From NCBI GenBank assembly GCA_030668565.1, contig DAOVFD010000031.1, forward strand, positions 1 through 9,901: a stretch of DNA of 9,901 nucleotides. Reading direction: 5' to 3'. Made by a program: the position numbers and the translations under genes. The notes under the pieces were generated by a model. The model was not told where the DNA came from and ran no database searches. It saw only the letters and a program-made list of their open reading frames with translations. Positions 1-5,386 of the stretch are shown here, in pieces (position 1 is the first letter of the stretch; each line of letters starts with the position of its first letter). The DNA is from Microcaldota archaeon. Its GTDB lineage: Archaea; Micrarchaeota; Micrarchaeia; Anstonellales; Bilamarchaeaceae.

Positions 1-141
1 AATCGGATCTACAAGCTGTCCTATGTTAAGCATGGCTTCCTTCAGGCGCTTGAGGTTCCGGGATAATGTCTGTTCATGACCGAAAAGGGTATTTACCTCT
101 CTTATTTCCAGCTGGTTTAGCATATCATCTAAGACTGCCAT
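1..141 (-). CDS. Unrecognised protein, N-terminal 47 residues only
   Basis: The reading frame opens with ATG at 141 and stays open to the window edge, so only the first 47 residues are visible (starts MAVLDDMLNQ, ends LVDPI). No upstream in-frame ATG exists before the stop at 178-180. The peptide is rich in Leu, Asn and charged residues and looks helical, possibly amphipathic or coiled-coil, with no signal peptide and no motif I recognise. An AT-rich box (ATTTAAAT, about 175-182) lies some 38 nt upstream and could be its promoter. The function is unknown. The call rests on an open frame with a plausible start and promoter. Confidence 0.5.
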   Translation of the reverse strand, partial: MAVLDDMLNQLEIREVNTLFGHEQTLSRNLKRLKEAMLNIGQLVDPI

Positions 142-173
142 TAACTCAACTCTAAAGAGATGAAAGCAATGTA

Positions 174-186
174 GGATTTAAATAAG
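174..186 (-). promoter_or_regulatory. Candidate TATA box for the gene starting at 141
   Basis: An ATTTAAATA-type element sits about 38 nt upstream of the ATG at 141 in an otherwise mixed-composition stretch. The spacing would give a short 5' leader of about 10-15 nt. This is inferred from position only. Confidence 0.3.
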
Positions 187-199
187 TATCGTGTTTCTG

Positions 200-262
200 C
201 TTGGCAAATGACGAAATGAAAGGCAATTTCTGCGCGCTTCGGTTGCCTTTCGAACCCAACCT
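200..262. repeat. CTTGGCA motif and 9-bp hairpin, outer part of the tRNA-Gly downstream block
   Basis: CTTGGCA at 200-206 is preceded by TTTCTG, as is the copy at 7712-7718 behind tRNA-Met. It is followed by a 9-bp perfect inverted repeat: GAAAGGCAA at 218-226 pairs with TTGCCTTTC at 243-251, leaving a 16-nt loop containing GCGCGC. Beyond it AACCT (258-262) can pair with AGGTT (275-279). On the minus strand this region contains GGGTTCGAA, which resembles a tRNA T loop, but no complete tRNA can be folded around it. Confidence 0.4.
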
Positions 263-283
263 ACGTTAATACTCAGGTTACAG

Positions 284-386
284 GAAAGAACTTCGTTCTT
301 TCTGCCCAAAGTCCAAAGGACTTTAGGGAGTCTGAAAGACATGAGAGAACGAAGTTCTCTATGCCCACTGTCCAGAGACAGTCGGG
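284..386. repeat. Array of five short hairpins downstream of tRNA-Gly, two composite copies
   Basis: Five inverted repeats follow each other almost without spacer. 284-302 has an 8-bp stem with loop TTC; 308-324 has a 7-bp stem with loop AAA; 330-340 has a 4-bp stem with loop GAA; 344-360 has a 7-bp stem with loop GAA; 367-382 has a 6-bp stem with loop CAGA. They form two composite units. In each, a hairpin with stem end AAC/GTT is followed by TGCCC, then a second hairpin, then one unpaired base and GGG, so that CCC/GGG extends the second stem across a one-base bulge (305-328 and 364-386). The two units begin 60 nt apart. The same AAC-TTC-GTT plus GCCC arrangement is found inside tRNA-Met at 7560-7580. 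No coding sequence fits here. The function is unknown. Confidence 0.7.
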
Positions 387-452
387 AAACCTCGGAAACA
401 CTGAAGTTTTCTTTCAATGCGACCGCCGGGGCTCGAACCCGGGTCACCAGAT

Positions 453-521
453 TTCTACGGCGTTTTTCCCAAGGCTTTTTCCAGGGTTTTTGCCCTTAGA
501 GAAGCCGAGGTCAAAAAGCCT
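453..521 (-). other. Canonical (37/38) intron of tRNA-Gly, 69 nt
   Basis: On the minus strand the junction folds as a textbook bulge-helix-bulge. The anticodon stem CCAGA/TCTGG is the outer helix. TTGC pairs with GTAG (with two G-U pairs) as the 4-bp centre. The three-base bulges are CAA (cut CA^A) and AAA (cut AA^A), and GGC/GCC starts the inner helix. Cutting there leaves anticodon GCC intact. Confidence 0.85.
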
Positions 522-543
522 TGGCAATCTGGAATCCTAACCA

Positions 544-624
544 TTATCCAACCGTTGAGGAAATACCTCAGGGCTTTTGGTCGTCAGCTTTTGCCCGTAG
601 AAACACCGGAATCAAAAGATGACA
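544..624 (-). other. D-loop intron of tRNA-Gly, 81 nt
   Basis: It separates GTCTAG from TGGTTAGG; joining restores a normal D loop. A relaxed BHB can be drawn: GTCT (D-stem 5' strand) pairs with GGAT at the intron end, with bulges AGT (cut AG^T) and AAT (cut AA^T). The outer and inner helices are weak, so the exact cut sites could shift by one or two bases. Internal hairpins include GGGC/GCCC and GAGG/CCTC. Confidence 0.75.
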
Positions 625-668
625 CTAGACTACGGTCGCAATTAGCGTTAGAAGAATTTGTAGAAAGA

Positions 669-676
669 TTTTAAAA
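669..676. promoter_or_regulatory. Shared palindromic TATA box, tRNA-Gly / flavin reductase
   Basis: TTTTAAAA is self-complementary. Its centre is 27.5 nt from the ATG at 700 on one side and about 33 nt from the tRNA-Gly 5' end at 639 on the other. That suits a leaderless mRNA rightward and a tRNA transcript with a short leader leftward. The same layout occurs at 7418-7425. Confidence 0.6.
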
Positions 677-699
677 AACCTTAAGGTTGATTTCAATCC

Positions 700-1170
700 A
701 TGGAAAAAATATACAGACTGCTATATCCGATGAAGGTAGTGCTATTGACTGCAAAGCACGAGGACAAGGAAAGTATAATGCCAGCTGCCTGGTGTTTCCC
801 GCTTTCTGCAGACCCACCAATGTTTGGAGTGTCTGTCGCGAAGAAAAGATTTACCTATAGTCTTGTCAAGGGAAGCGGAAGATTCGCAATAAATATTCCT
901 ACTCCTGAAATGAAGGAAGGAATAATCAAATGCGGGACTACTAGCGGAAGGGAAACAGATAAGTTTGCGGAAACAGGTTGGAAGAAAGAGGAAGGGAAAT
1001 TGGGAATTCCACTGGTGGGCGAGTGTTCGGCGAGTGTTGAGTGTTCTCTTGACAGGGAGATTGAAACCGGGGACCATTTCGTCCTGATTGGCAGGGTTGA
1101 GAATGTAATAAAAAGAAAGGAAGCAAAAGGCATTTACCAGGTTGCAGGAACGGAATTTACCGAGCTGTAA
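700..1170 (+). CDS. Flavin-reductase-like (flavoredoxin-type) FMN-binding protein
   Basis: This 156-residue soluble protein matches the compact flavin reductase domain family (split-barrel FMN binders). Visible family features are the N-terminal strand with MPAAWCFPLSADPPMFGVSV (about 27-46, where S/T-x-D-P-P-type residues contact flavin), KKRFTYSLVKGSGRFAINIP (48-67), a middle stretch GRETDKF, and the C-terminal GDHFVLIGRVENV strand (123-135). Members bind FMN and transfer electrons from NAD(P)H or ferredoxin-type donors, or act as small electron carriers. The length is typical of archaeal members. The ATG at 700 lies 27.5 nt from the TATA centre and has no strong ribosome site, consistent with a leaderless start. 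The next gene starts two nt after its stop, so the two are co-transcribed. A role as partner of the hydrogenase in this window is only conjecture. Confidence 0.8.
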   Translation: MEKIYRLLYPMKVVLLTAKHEDKESIMPAAWCFPLSADPPMFGVSVAKKRFTYSLVKGSGRFAINIPTPEMKEGIIKCGTTSGRETDKFAETGWKKEEGKLGIPLVGECSASVECSLDREIETGDHFVLIGRVENVIKRKEAKGIYQVAGTEFTEL

Positions 1171-1172
1171 AA

Positions 1173-1691
1173 ATGAACGAGAAACTCAAAGGCGCGATAG
1201 AGATAGCTGTTGCAGCCCTGGTAATAATACTGATATTCGCATTTTCTGACAGGATAATCGAATTACAGGAATACGGTTATGCAGGCGTTTTTGTTATTTC
1301 ACTTTTAAGCGCTGCAACAATATTCATCCCTGCTCCCGGATGGGTCGCAGTAATAACAATGGGTGGGGTATTGAATCCCTATCTGGTCGGAATAATTGCA
1401 GGGATAGGAAGCGGGATGGGCGAACTGACCGGTTATATGGTGGGCAACGGTGCAAGGGAGCTAAGCGATACAAAACTTGACAGATACAAGAATATCATCA
1501 GAAAATACGGTTCCGGAGCGGTTTTCATTCTTGCATTCATCCCAAACCCCATTTTTGATATTGCAGGGCTTATTGCAGGTGCATTGAAAATAAAGATATG
1601 GAAATTTCTGATTGCATGTATTCTTGGAAGAATAATCAGGTATATCATCCTGGCACATGTCGGGATGTTTGTAGGGCCTTATATATTCTAG
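1173..1691 (+). CDS. VTT/DedA-family (YqaA-like) membrane protein
   Basis: This 172-residue integral membrane protein has hydrophobic segments at about 9-26, 36-56, 60-82, 110-130 and 145-168. It carries the VTT-domain (SNARE-associated Golgi / DedA) signature: P-A-P-G-W at 53-57, a Gly-rich stretch with G-S-G-x-G-E-L-x-G-Y (89-98), and the late F-I-P-N-P-I-F-D-I-A-G-L-I-A-G element (about 121-135) that forms the re-entrant loop. Members of this superfamily act in lipid scrambling, undecaprenyl- or polyprenyl-phosphate recycling, or membrane homeostasis; the archaeal substrates are unknown. It begins two nt after the flavin reductase stop, so translation is probably coupled. It ends two nt before the convergent deaminase gene. 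Confidence 0.8.
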   Translation: MNEKLKGAIEIAVAALVIILIFAFSDRIIELQEYGYAGVFVISLLSAATIFIPAPGWVAVITMGGVLNPYLVGIIAGIGSGMGELTGYMVGNGARELSDTKLDRYKNIIRKYGSGAVFILAFIPNPIFDIAGLIAGALKIKIWKFLIACILGRIIRYIILAHVGMFVGPYIF

Positions 1692-1693
1692 AA

Positions 1694-2710
1694 TCAGCCA
1701 ACACTGTATCTTCTTACTTTTACCCCTGCTTCTTTCAGCAGTTTCAACGCACTCTCAGCAATAGGATATTTCTCGTTGTAGACTACTTCAACGATTCCTG
1801 AATTTATTATCATCTTTGTGCAAAGCAGGCATGGGGAAAAAGTAGTGTAGATTGTAGTTCCTTTTGTGCTCACTCCGTTATAAGCAGACTGCACAATCGC
1901 ATTTTCCTCTCCATGTGAACAGAAGCATTCTTCAAGGCTTTTTCCCGACTCCGTAAAGTTGTTGCATCTCGGACAGCCGCCTTCATTGCAGTTTCTTGTT
2001 CCCCTTGGAGTTCCGTTATATCCTGTTGAGATTATCTGCTTATCACGAACGATGACCGCTGCGACCTTTCTTTTTATGCAGTTGCTTCTTGTTGCAACCA
2101 TCTTCGCTATATTCATAAAATATGCATCCCAGGTCGGCCTTTCAATCTTGAATTCTTCGGAGAAATCACTCAATGTCCTGTCCACTGCTTCGTACAACAT
2201 TGGAAGACCTGCGTTGTTTTCTATCTTCTTGTCCGCAAGTGCAAACGTTGCCTTTAGATTCTGTTTTGTTTTTTCAGCATTCTCCATTTCGAGTTTTTCT
2301 ATTTCCTGGAATGCTTCAAAAGTCTTGGGATCCTCTTCCCTGTCCCTTTTCCTGATTCTGTCAAATCTTACTTTGGGAGGTGCAGTGACATAAATGAGAA
2401 AGAAATTTTCCAGTTTTTTCAATTCCTCGACTTCTGCCGGATTTCTTATGGAATCAACGGTATAATTCCGGTCTTTTACTGTTTCTATCTTTGCAACTGT
2501 CTTTTTTCCAAGAATACCCGGACCGAACTTTTCACGCATCCCGTTTCCCTTGATTATGAGATTGCCCCTGGAAAGTGATTTGTTTTCCGCCTTAAGTTCT
2601 TCCCTGATTATATCTGACAGTGAAAGAACATAGAACCCTTTCTTTGCGAGATAATCCGCAACCGTGCTTTTGCCTGCACAATTCTCGCCTGTCAACCCTA
2701 TAATGAGCAT
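1694..2710 (-). CDS. P-loop kinase-like domain fused to dCMP deaminase
   Basis: A 338-residue two-domain protein. Residues 1 to about 180 form a P-loop nucleotide-kinase fold resembling dephospho-CoA kinase/adenylate kinase, with Walker A GENCAGKST (8-16), a D-x-I-R-E-E-L-style acceptor helix (33-39), an S-I-R-N-P segment (87-91) and R-x-R-x-R-D-R basic lid residues (118-124). Residues about 191-338 form a zinc deoxycytidylate deaminase: S-T-G-Y-N-G-T-P-R-G (228-237), H-G-E (266-268, catalytic Glu with zinc His) and S-P-C-L-L-C (292-297). Extra cysteines C241, C246, C249, C262 and C264 probably bind a second zinc, as in phage T4-type enzymes. It converts dCMP to dUMP, the dTMP precursor. A kinase-like extension is also known in fungal dCMP deaminase. 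Whether the kinase part is active or regulatory is open. A TATA-like box at 2732-2739 lies 25 nt from the ATG, suggesting a leaderless transcript. Confidence 0.88.
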   Translation of the reverse strand: MLIIGLTGENCAGKSTVADYLAKKGFYVLSLSDIIREELKAENKSLSRGNLIIKGNGMREKFGPGILGKKTVAKIETVKDRNYTVDSIRNPAEVEELKKLENFFLIYVTAPPKVRFDRIRKRDREEDPKTFEAFQEIEKLEMENAEKTKQNLKATFALADKKIENNAGLPMLYEAVDRTLSDFSEEFKIERPTWDAYFMNIAKMVATRSNCIKRKVAAVIVRDKQIISTGYNGTPRGTRNCNEGGCPRCNNFTESGKSLEECFCSHGEENAIVQSAYNGVSTKGTTIYTTFSPCLLCTKMIINSGIVEVVYNEKYPIAESALKLLKEAGVKVRRYSVG

Positions 2711-2731
2711 GGAGGACTATTTGGCAGGATG

Positions 2732-2739
2732 GATTTAAG
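2732..2739 (-). promoter_or_regulatory. Candidate TATA box for the kinase-deaminase gene
   Basis: CTTAAATC on the minus strand is centred 25 nt upstream of the ATG at 2710, inside the 32-nt gap after the ankyrin gene. This argues that the deaminase gene has its own promoter rather than only read-through. Confidence 0.4.
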
Positions 2740-2742
2740 AAA

Positions 2743-3714
2743 TTAAGTGCCAGTTTTTGCACCATGCGCCTTCAACAGTTTCTTTATCCATTTTTTGCGG
2801 GCATGATCCAGAGCTGTCTTCTCTTCATTGTCCTTGGCGTTTATATCGATGTTTTTAGCCGACAAAAGAAGTTCTATGATTTCCTTGTCCCTTCCACGGA
2901 CAGCCCAGATCAGAGCAGTCATTCCTTCCTTGTCTTTTTTGTTCACATCCGCTCCTTTTTTCAAAAGAAGTTCAATTGCATCTCCGAAACCGGTGTATAC
3001 TGCTCTTATCAAAGGAGTCATTCCGTATTTATTCCGAATGTTTATCTTTGCTTTCTTCTTTAACAGGAATTTGATGATTTTCACGCGCTCGCCAGAGGAT
3101 TTCCAAACAGCTAGGAAAAGAGCATTGTCACCGTGTGAAGTTGTTTTTGCATTTACTTCTGCACTGTTTTTGACAAGAAATTTGACCGCATCCAGTTGTC
3201 CGTTTGTTGCAGCTGACATAAGAGCAGTCCATCCATACTTGTTTTTTTCATTTACCTCAGTTCCTTTTGAAATAAGGAATTCCATAACATTAATCCTTCC
3301 CCAAAAGGCTGCCACCATAAGTGGGGTTGCTTCTGCAGTCTCAACAATGCCGATCTCTGCCCCTTTTTCCACAAGGAATTCAATGATTTCCAGATGCCCT
3401 TTCCTACAGGCATACAATAGGGGACTCCACCCTTTTGCAAACTGTTTGTAGCTTTCTATATCCTTGAAATTTACATCTGCTCCTTCTCCAACAAGCTCTT
3501 TGACTTTTTCAAGGTTTCCTTTGTTTACTGCCTTTACCAGTTCTTTATTCAATTTCTCCTGCTTTTTTGGAGATAAGACGACCTTGGCTGCTTCGGGTTT
3601 CTTCTCTGCATATGCCCTATCAAGCATGGGTGCTTTGAAAGCCAATGCAGCAGCTAAAGTGACTCCAAGATAAAGTGTCTTTCTGGCAACCTCCCTCTTA
3701 AACCTCATACTCAC
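2743..3714 (-). CDS. Secreted ankyrin-repeat protein
   Basis: 323 residues if started at GTG (3714). The in-frame ATG two codons later (3708) is an equally good start. An N-terminal signal peptide is evident: basic KREVARK (6-12), a hydrophobic core of about 13-27, and A-Y-A cleavage near residue 36. The rest is seven ankyrin repeats plus a degenerate cap, at about 55-85, 95-122, 128-157, 161-190, 196-229, 231-260, 264-295 and 299-318. They show the usual T-P/A-L-x-x-A, G-x-x-x-x-V/I-x-x-L-L and G-A-D/E-V-N elements. Ankyrin arrays are protein-binding scaffolds. With a signal peptide this one should act outside the membrane, for example on the surface of the cell or towards a host or neighbouring cell. 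It diverges from the gene at 3749 across 34 bp. Confidence 0.88.
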   Translation of the reverse strand: MSMRFKREVARKTLYLGVTLAAALAFKAPMLDRAYAEKKPEAAKVVLSPKKQEKLNKELVKAVNKGNLEKVKELVGEGADVNFKDIESYKQFAKGWSPLLYACRKGHLEIIEFLVEKGAEIGIVETAEATPLMVAAFWGRINVMEFLISKGTEVNEKNKYGWTALMSAATNGQLDAVKFLVKNSAEVNAKTTSHGDNALFLAVWKSSGERVKIIKFLLKKKAKINIRNKYGMTPLIRAVYTGFGDAIELLLKKGADVNKKDKEGMTALIWAVRGRDKEIIELLLSAKNIDINAKDNEEKTALDHARKKWIKKLLKAHGAKTGT

Positions 3715-3726
3715 ATATTAAACAAC

Positions 3727-3740
3727 AAATATATTAAAAA
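3727..3740. promoter_or_regulatory. AT-rich divergent promoter, ankyrin gene / membrane protein
   Basis: AAATATATTAAAAA fills the centre of the 34-bp intergenic gap. Relative to the rightward gene, its TATA-like core (3730-3738) is about 30 nt from the ATG at 3764 but only 15 nt from the ATG at 3749. This favours the inner start. It is too close to the ankyrin start to serve that gene in the usual way, so the leftward promoter may lie inside or beyond 3749. Confidence 0.4.
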
Positions 3741-3748
3741 ACTTCTGT

Positions 3749-4312
3749 ATGCCAGATAGGAATATGAAAGAATTGTATGCCGCGCTTAATCAGACTTCTC
3801 ATGAGTTCAGGGAAAAATACGAAAACATCGAGCTTATCCTGTATTCAACAGCAGTATTTCTCATACCGCTGTTGTTCTCACATCCGCAGATGCTTACTGG
3901 AACACTTGTCAATGCATTCCTGATAATGGCTGCACTTCATTTCAAGGGATGGAAGGCAGCGCCGATTGTCATTTTGCCTTCAATAGGAGCAGTATTAAGC
4001 GGCATGCTTTTCGGACCATTCACTATTTTCATAATTTACATGATGCCATTCATATGGATTGGAAATTTCGTACTAGTTTACCTGTTCAAATACCTGCACA
4101 TTGTCAAAAGCATGAATTACTGGACAGCATTAGGAGGTTCTGCAATAGCAAAATCAGCACTTCTTTTCGGTGCAGCATTCCTGTTCGTAAATCTTAATGT
4201 AATTCCGGCAGCACTGCTTACAGCAATGGGAATACTTCAATTAGGAACAGCAATTGCAGGAGGAATAGTCGCATTCGGAATGCGTTCTGCATACATTCAT
4301 CTGTTGAAATAA
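3749..4312 (+). CDS. Polytopic membrane protein, possibly transporter S-component-like
   Basis: 187 residues from the first ATG. The second ATG at 3764 (MKELYAALNQ, 182 residues) has better spacing from the TATA-like box and a GATAGG just upstream, and may be the true start. After a charged N-terminus of about 25 residues come five or six hydrophobic segments, at about 27-44, 50-65, 70-88, 90-115, 128-150 and 153-178. Many are rich in Gly, Ala, Ile and Met. The size, and the helix with G-x-x-x-S-G-M-L-F-G-P (about 80-93), recall substrate-binding S components of ECF transporters or small ECF-like archaeal membrane proteins, but there is no decisive motif. The substrate and partner are unknown. 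It overlaps the convergent hydrogenase gene by 16 bp. Confidence 0.65.
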   Translation: MPDRNMKELYAALNQTSHEFREKYENIELILYSTAVFLIPLLFSHPQMLTGTLVNAFLIMAALHFKGWKAAPIVILPSIGAVLSGMLFGPFTIFIIYMMPFIWIGNFVLVYLFKYLHIVKSMNYWTALGGSAIAKSALLFGAAFLFVNLNVIPAALLTAMGILQLGTAIAGGIVAFGMRSAYIHLLK

Positions 4313-5385
4313 ATCAGCTCTTCCAGTTTTTCCCTGTCAAGTTTTCCCAAATACTCATCTATGAGTTTCTTGACTGTAGGATTTTCAAGTGGGGTTTTCT
4401 CCTTTATTGCATCGCCTGCTTTTCCCAAAGCCCTCCCCCTTGCAGCTATGGTTTCTTTAGGGGCGATGGGCTGACCAGGGCCTCCAACACAGCCATGGGG
4501 ACACATCATAACCTCAACGAGATGATAGATTTTTCCTTCCTTTATCTCCTTGTATATTTTTTCAAGGTTCTGGAAACCGTAAACCATTGCAATATGTATT
4601 TCATGTTTTCCTATCTTCACTGTTTTTCTCCTTATATCCCCTTCTTCCCTGAAATCCACGACTTCCACATCTTCTCCATACAAACGAGCAAGAGTGGTAA
4701 TAACCGCTTCGGTCATTCCCCCGGAAACCCCGAAAATTACCCCGTCCTTTGAACTAAGAGGCATAATGGAGGAAAGCGATTCATCTGGCAATTCCTTTAT
4801 ATCATAACCTTTTTTCTTCGCCCATTGAGCAAGTTCAACTGTGGTAACGACATAATCGATATACTTGTACCCGTTTCTCATTACCTCAAAAGTTTCATAT
4901 TTTTTCAGTGCACAGGGCATTATTCCAACAACTACTATGTTTTTCACATCGATTTTCAGCTTGTGGGCAAGATAGTATTTTGAAACGGCGCCCATCGTCA
5001 TCTGCGGTGATGCAATAACAGTTATATGGTCCAGAATTTCGGGATGTTTTCTTGAAGCATAAAGCCTCCATCCTATGCAGCATGAATTGAAAATCGGGAA
5101 TTTCTTTACCCTCCCCTCATCAAGCAGTTTCTTGATGTCTTCGGCTTCATAATAGGTTGCGATGTCAGCGCCAAGTGGGGTGTCAACAACGTGCCGGAAT
5201 CCGAGTTTTTTAAGAAGAGAAACGATTTTTCCGAGAACGTTTGTTCCTACGGGCATATCAAATAATTCTCCAAGTGTCACACGCACTGCGGGAGCTATTT
5301 CAGCAACCACTATTTTCCCTGATTTGATTTCTTTTTCGATTTTTTCAAAGAGTTTATCTCCTGAAAGAAGTTCATGTCCTACCAT
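4297..5385 (-). CDS. Minimal [FeFe] hydrogenase, H-cluster domain only
   Basis: The 362-residue protein consists of the [FeFe] hydrogenase catalytic domain plus a small-subunit-like tail (ENPTVKKLIDEYLG, 334-347). It has no N-terminal ferredoxin-like Fe-S domains. H-cluster motifs: L1 N-S-C-C-I-G-W (100-106); L2 M-P-C-A-L-K-x-x-E (156-164); L3 E-V-M-M-C-P-H-G-C-V-G-G-P-G-Q-P (291-306). The cluster ligands correspond to C103, C158, C295 and C299. The proton-shuttle Cys is C102. Counted against Clostridium CpI from memory, E80 matches E279, D83 replaces E282, T122 replaces S319, and K161 and M156 are kept. L1 lacks the usual Pro after CC, and L3 has GGPGQP for GGGGQP. The family reduces protons or oxidises H2. 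GAGGAG (5394-5399) lies 8 nt upstream of the ATG, which follows the htpX stop by one nt. Maturases HydE/F/G are not in this window. A sensory or non-hydrogenase role is less likely because every key ligand is present. Confidence 0.88.
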   Translation of the reverse strand: MVGHELLSGDKLFEKIEKEIKSGKIVVAEIAPAVRVTLGELFDMPVGTNVLGKIVSLLKKLGFRHVVDTPLGADIATYYEAEDIKKLLDEGRVKKFPIFNSCCIGWRLYASRKHPEILDHITVIASPQMTMGAVSKYYLAHKLKIDVKNIVVVGIMPCALKKYETFEVMRNGYKYIDYVVTTVELAQWAKKKGYDIKELPDESLSSIMPLSSKDGVIFGVSGGMTEAVITTLARLYGEDVEVVDFREEGDIRRKTVKIGKHEIHIAMVYGFQNLEKIYKEIKEGKIYHLVEVMMCPHGCVGGPGQPIAPKETIAARGRALGKAGDAIKEKTPLENPTVKKLIDEYLGKLDREKLEELIYFNR

Positions 5386-5386
5386 A

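Larger units (their letters stand above)
418..639 (-). tRNA. tRNA-Gly(GCC) interrupted by two introns
   Basis: Three exons join into a 72-nt cloverleaf: 639-625, 543-522 and 452-418. The acceptor stem GCGACCG (639-633) pairs perfectly with CGGTCGC (425-419), and the discriminator is A at 418. The D arm is GTCT/GGAT around a loop containing the conserved GG. The anticodon stem CCAGA/TCTGG encloses TTGCCAA, giving anticodon GCC. The variable loop is four nt, and the T arm CCGGG/CCCGG carries TTCGAGC. CCA is not encoded. Anticodon GCC and discriminator A73 fit glycine. One intron (453-521) is at the canonical 37/38 site and has a strict BHB junction. The other (544-624) lies in the D loop. The promoter box at 669-676 is shared with the divergent flavin reductase gene. 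Both introns must be removed by the archaeal splicing endonuclease for a functional tRNA. Confidence 0.9.

Noticed and set aside
240..280. Possible third tRNA on the minus strand (GGGTTCGAA and stem-like flanks)
   Set aside because: No matching acceptor stem, no CCC partner for the T stem even allowing a T-loop intron, and the anticodon-like loop is 12 nt.
284..386. CRISPR array
   Set aside because: Repeats are imperfect hairpins of differing sequence with almost no spacers; no constant repeat unit and no cas genes.
178..447. 89-codon open frame on the minus strand
   Set aside because: It covers the hairpin array and the tRNA-Gly 3' exon, with no ribosome site and a composition unlike the local proteins.
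417..674. 85-codon open frame on the plus strand
   Set aside because: It is antisense to tRNA-Gly and its introns; its N-terminal codons are the reverse complement of the T arm.
2828..3451. 207-codon plus-strand frame
   Set aside because: Shadow of the ankyrin gene; the minus-strand product has clear ankyrin repeats and a signal peptide.
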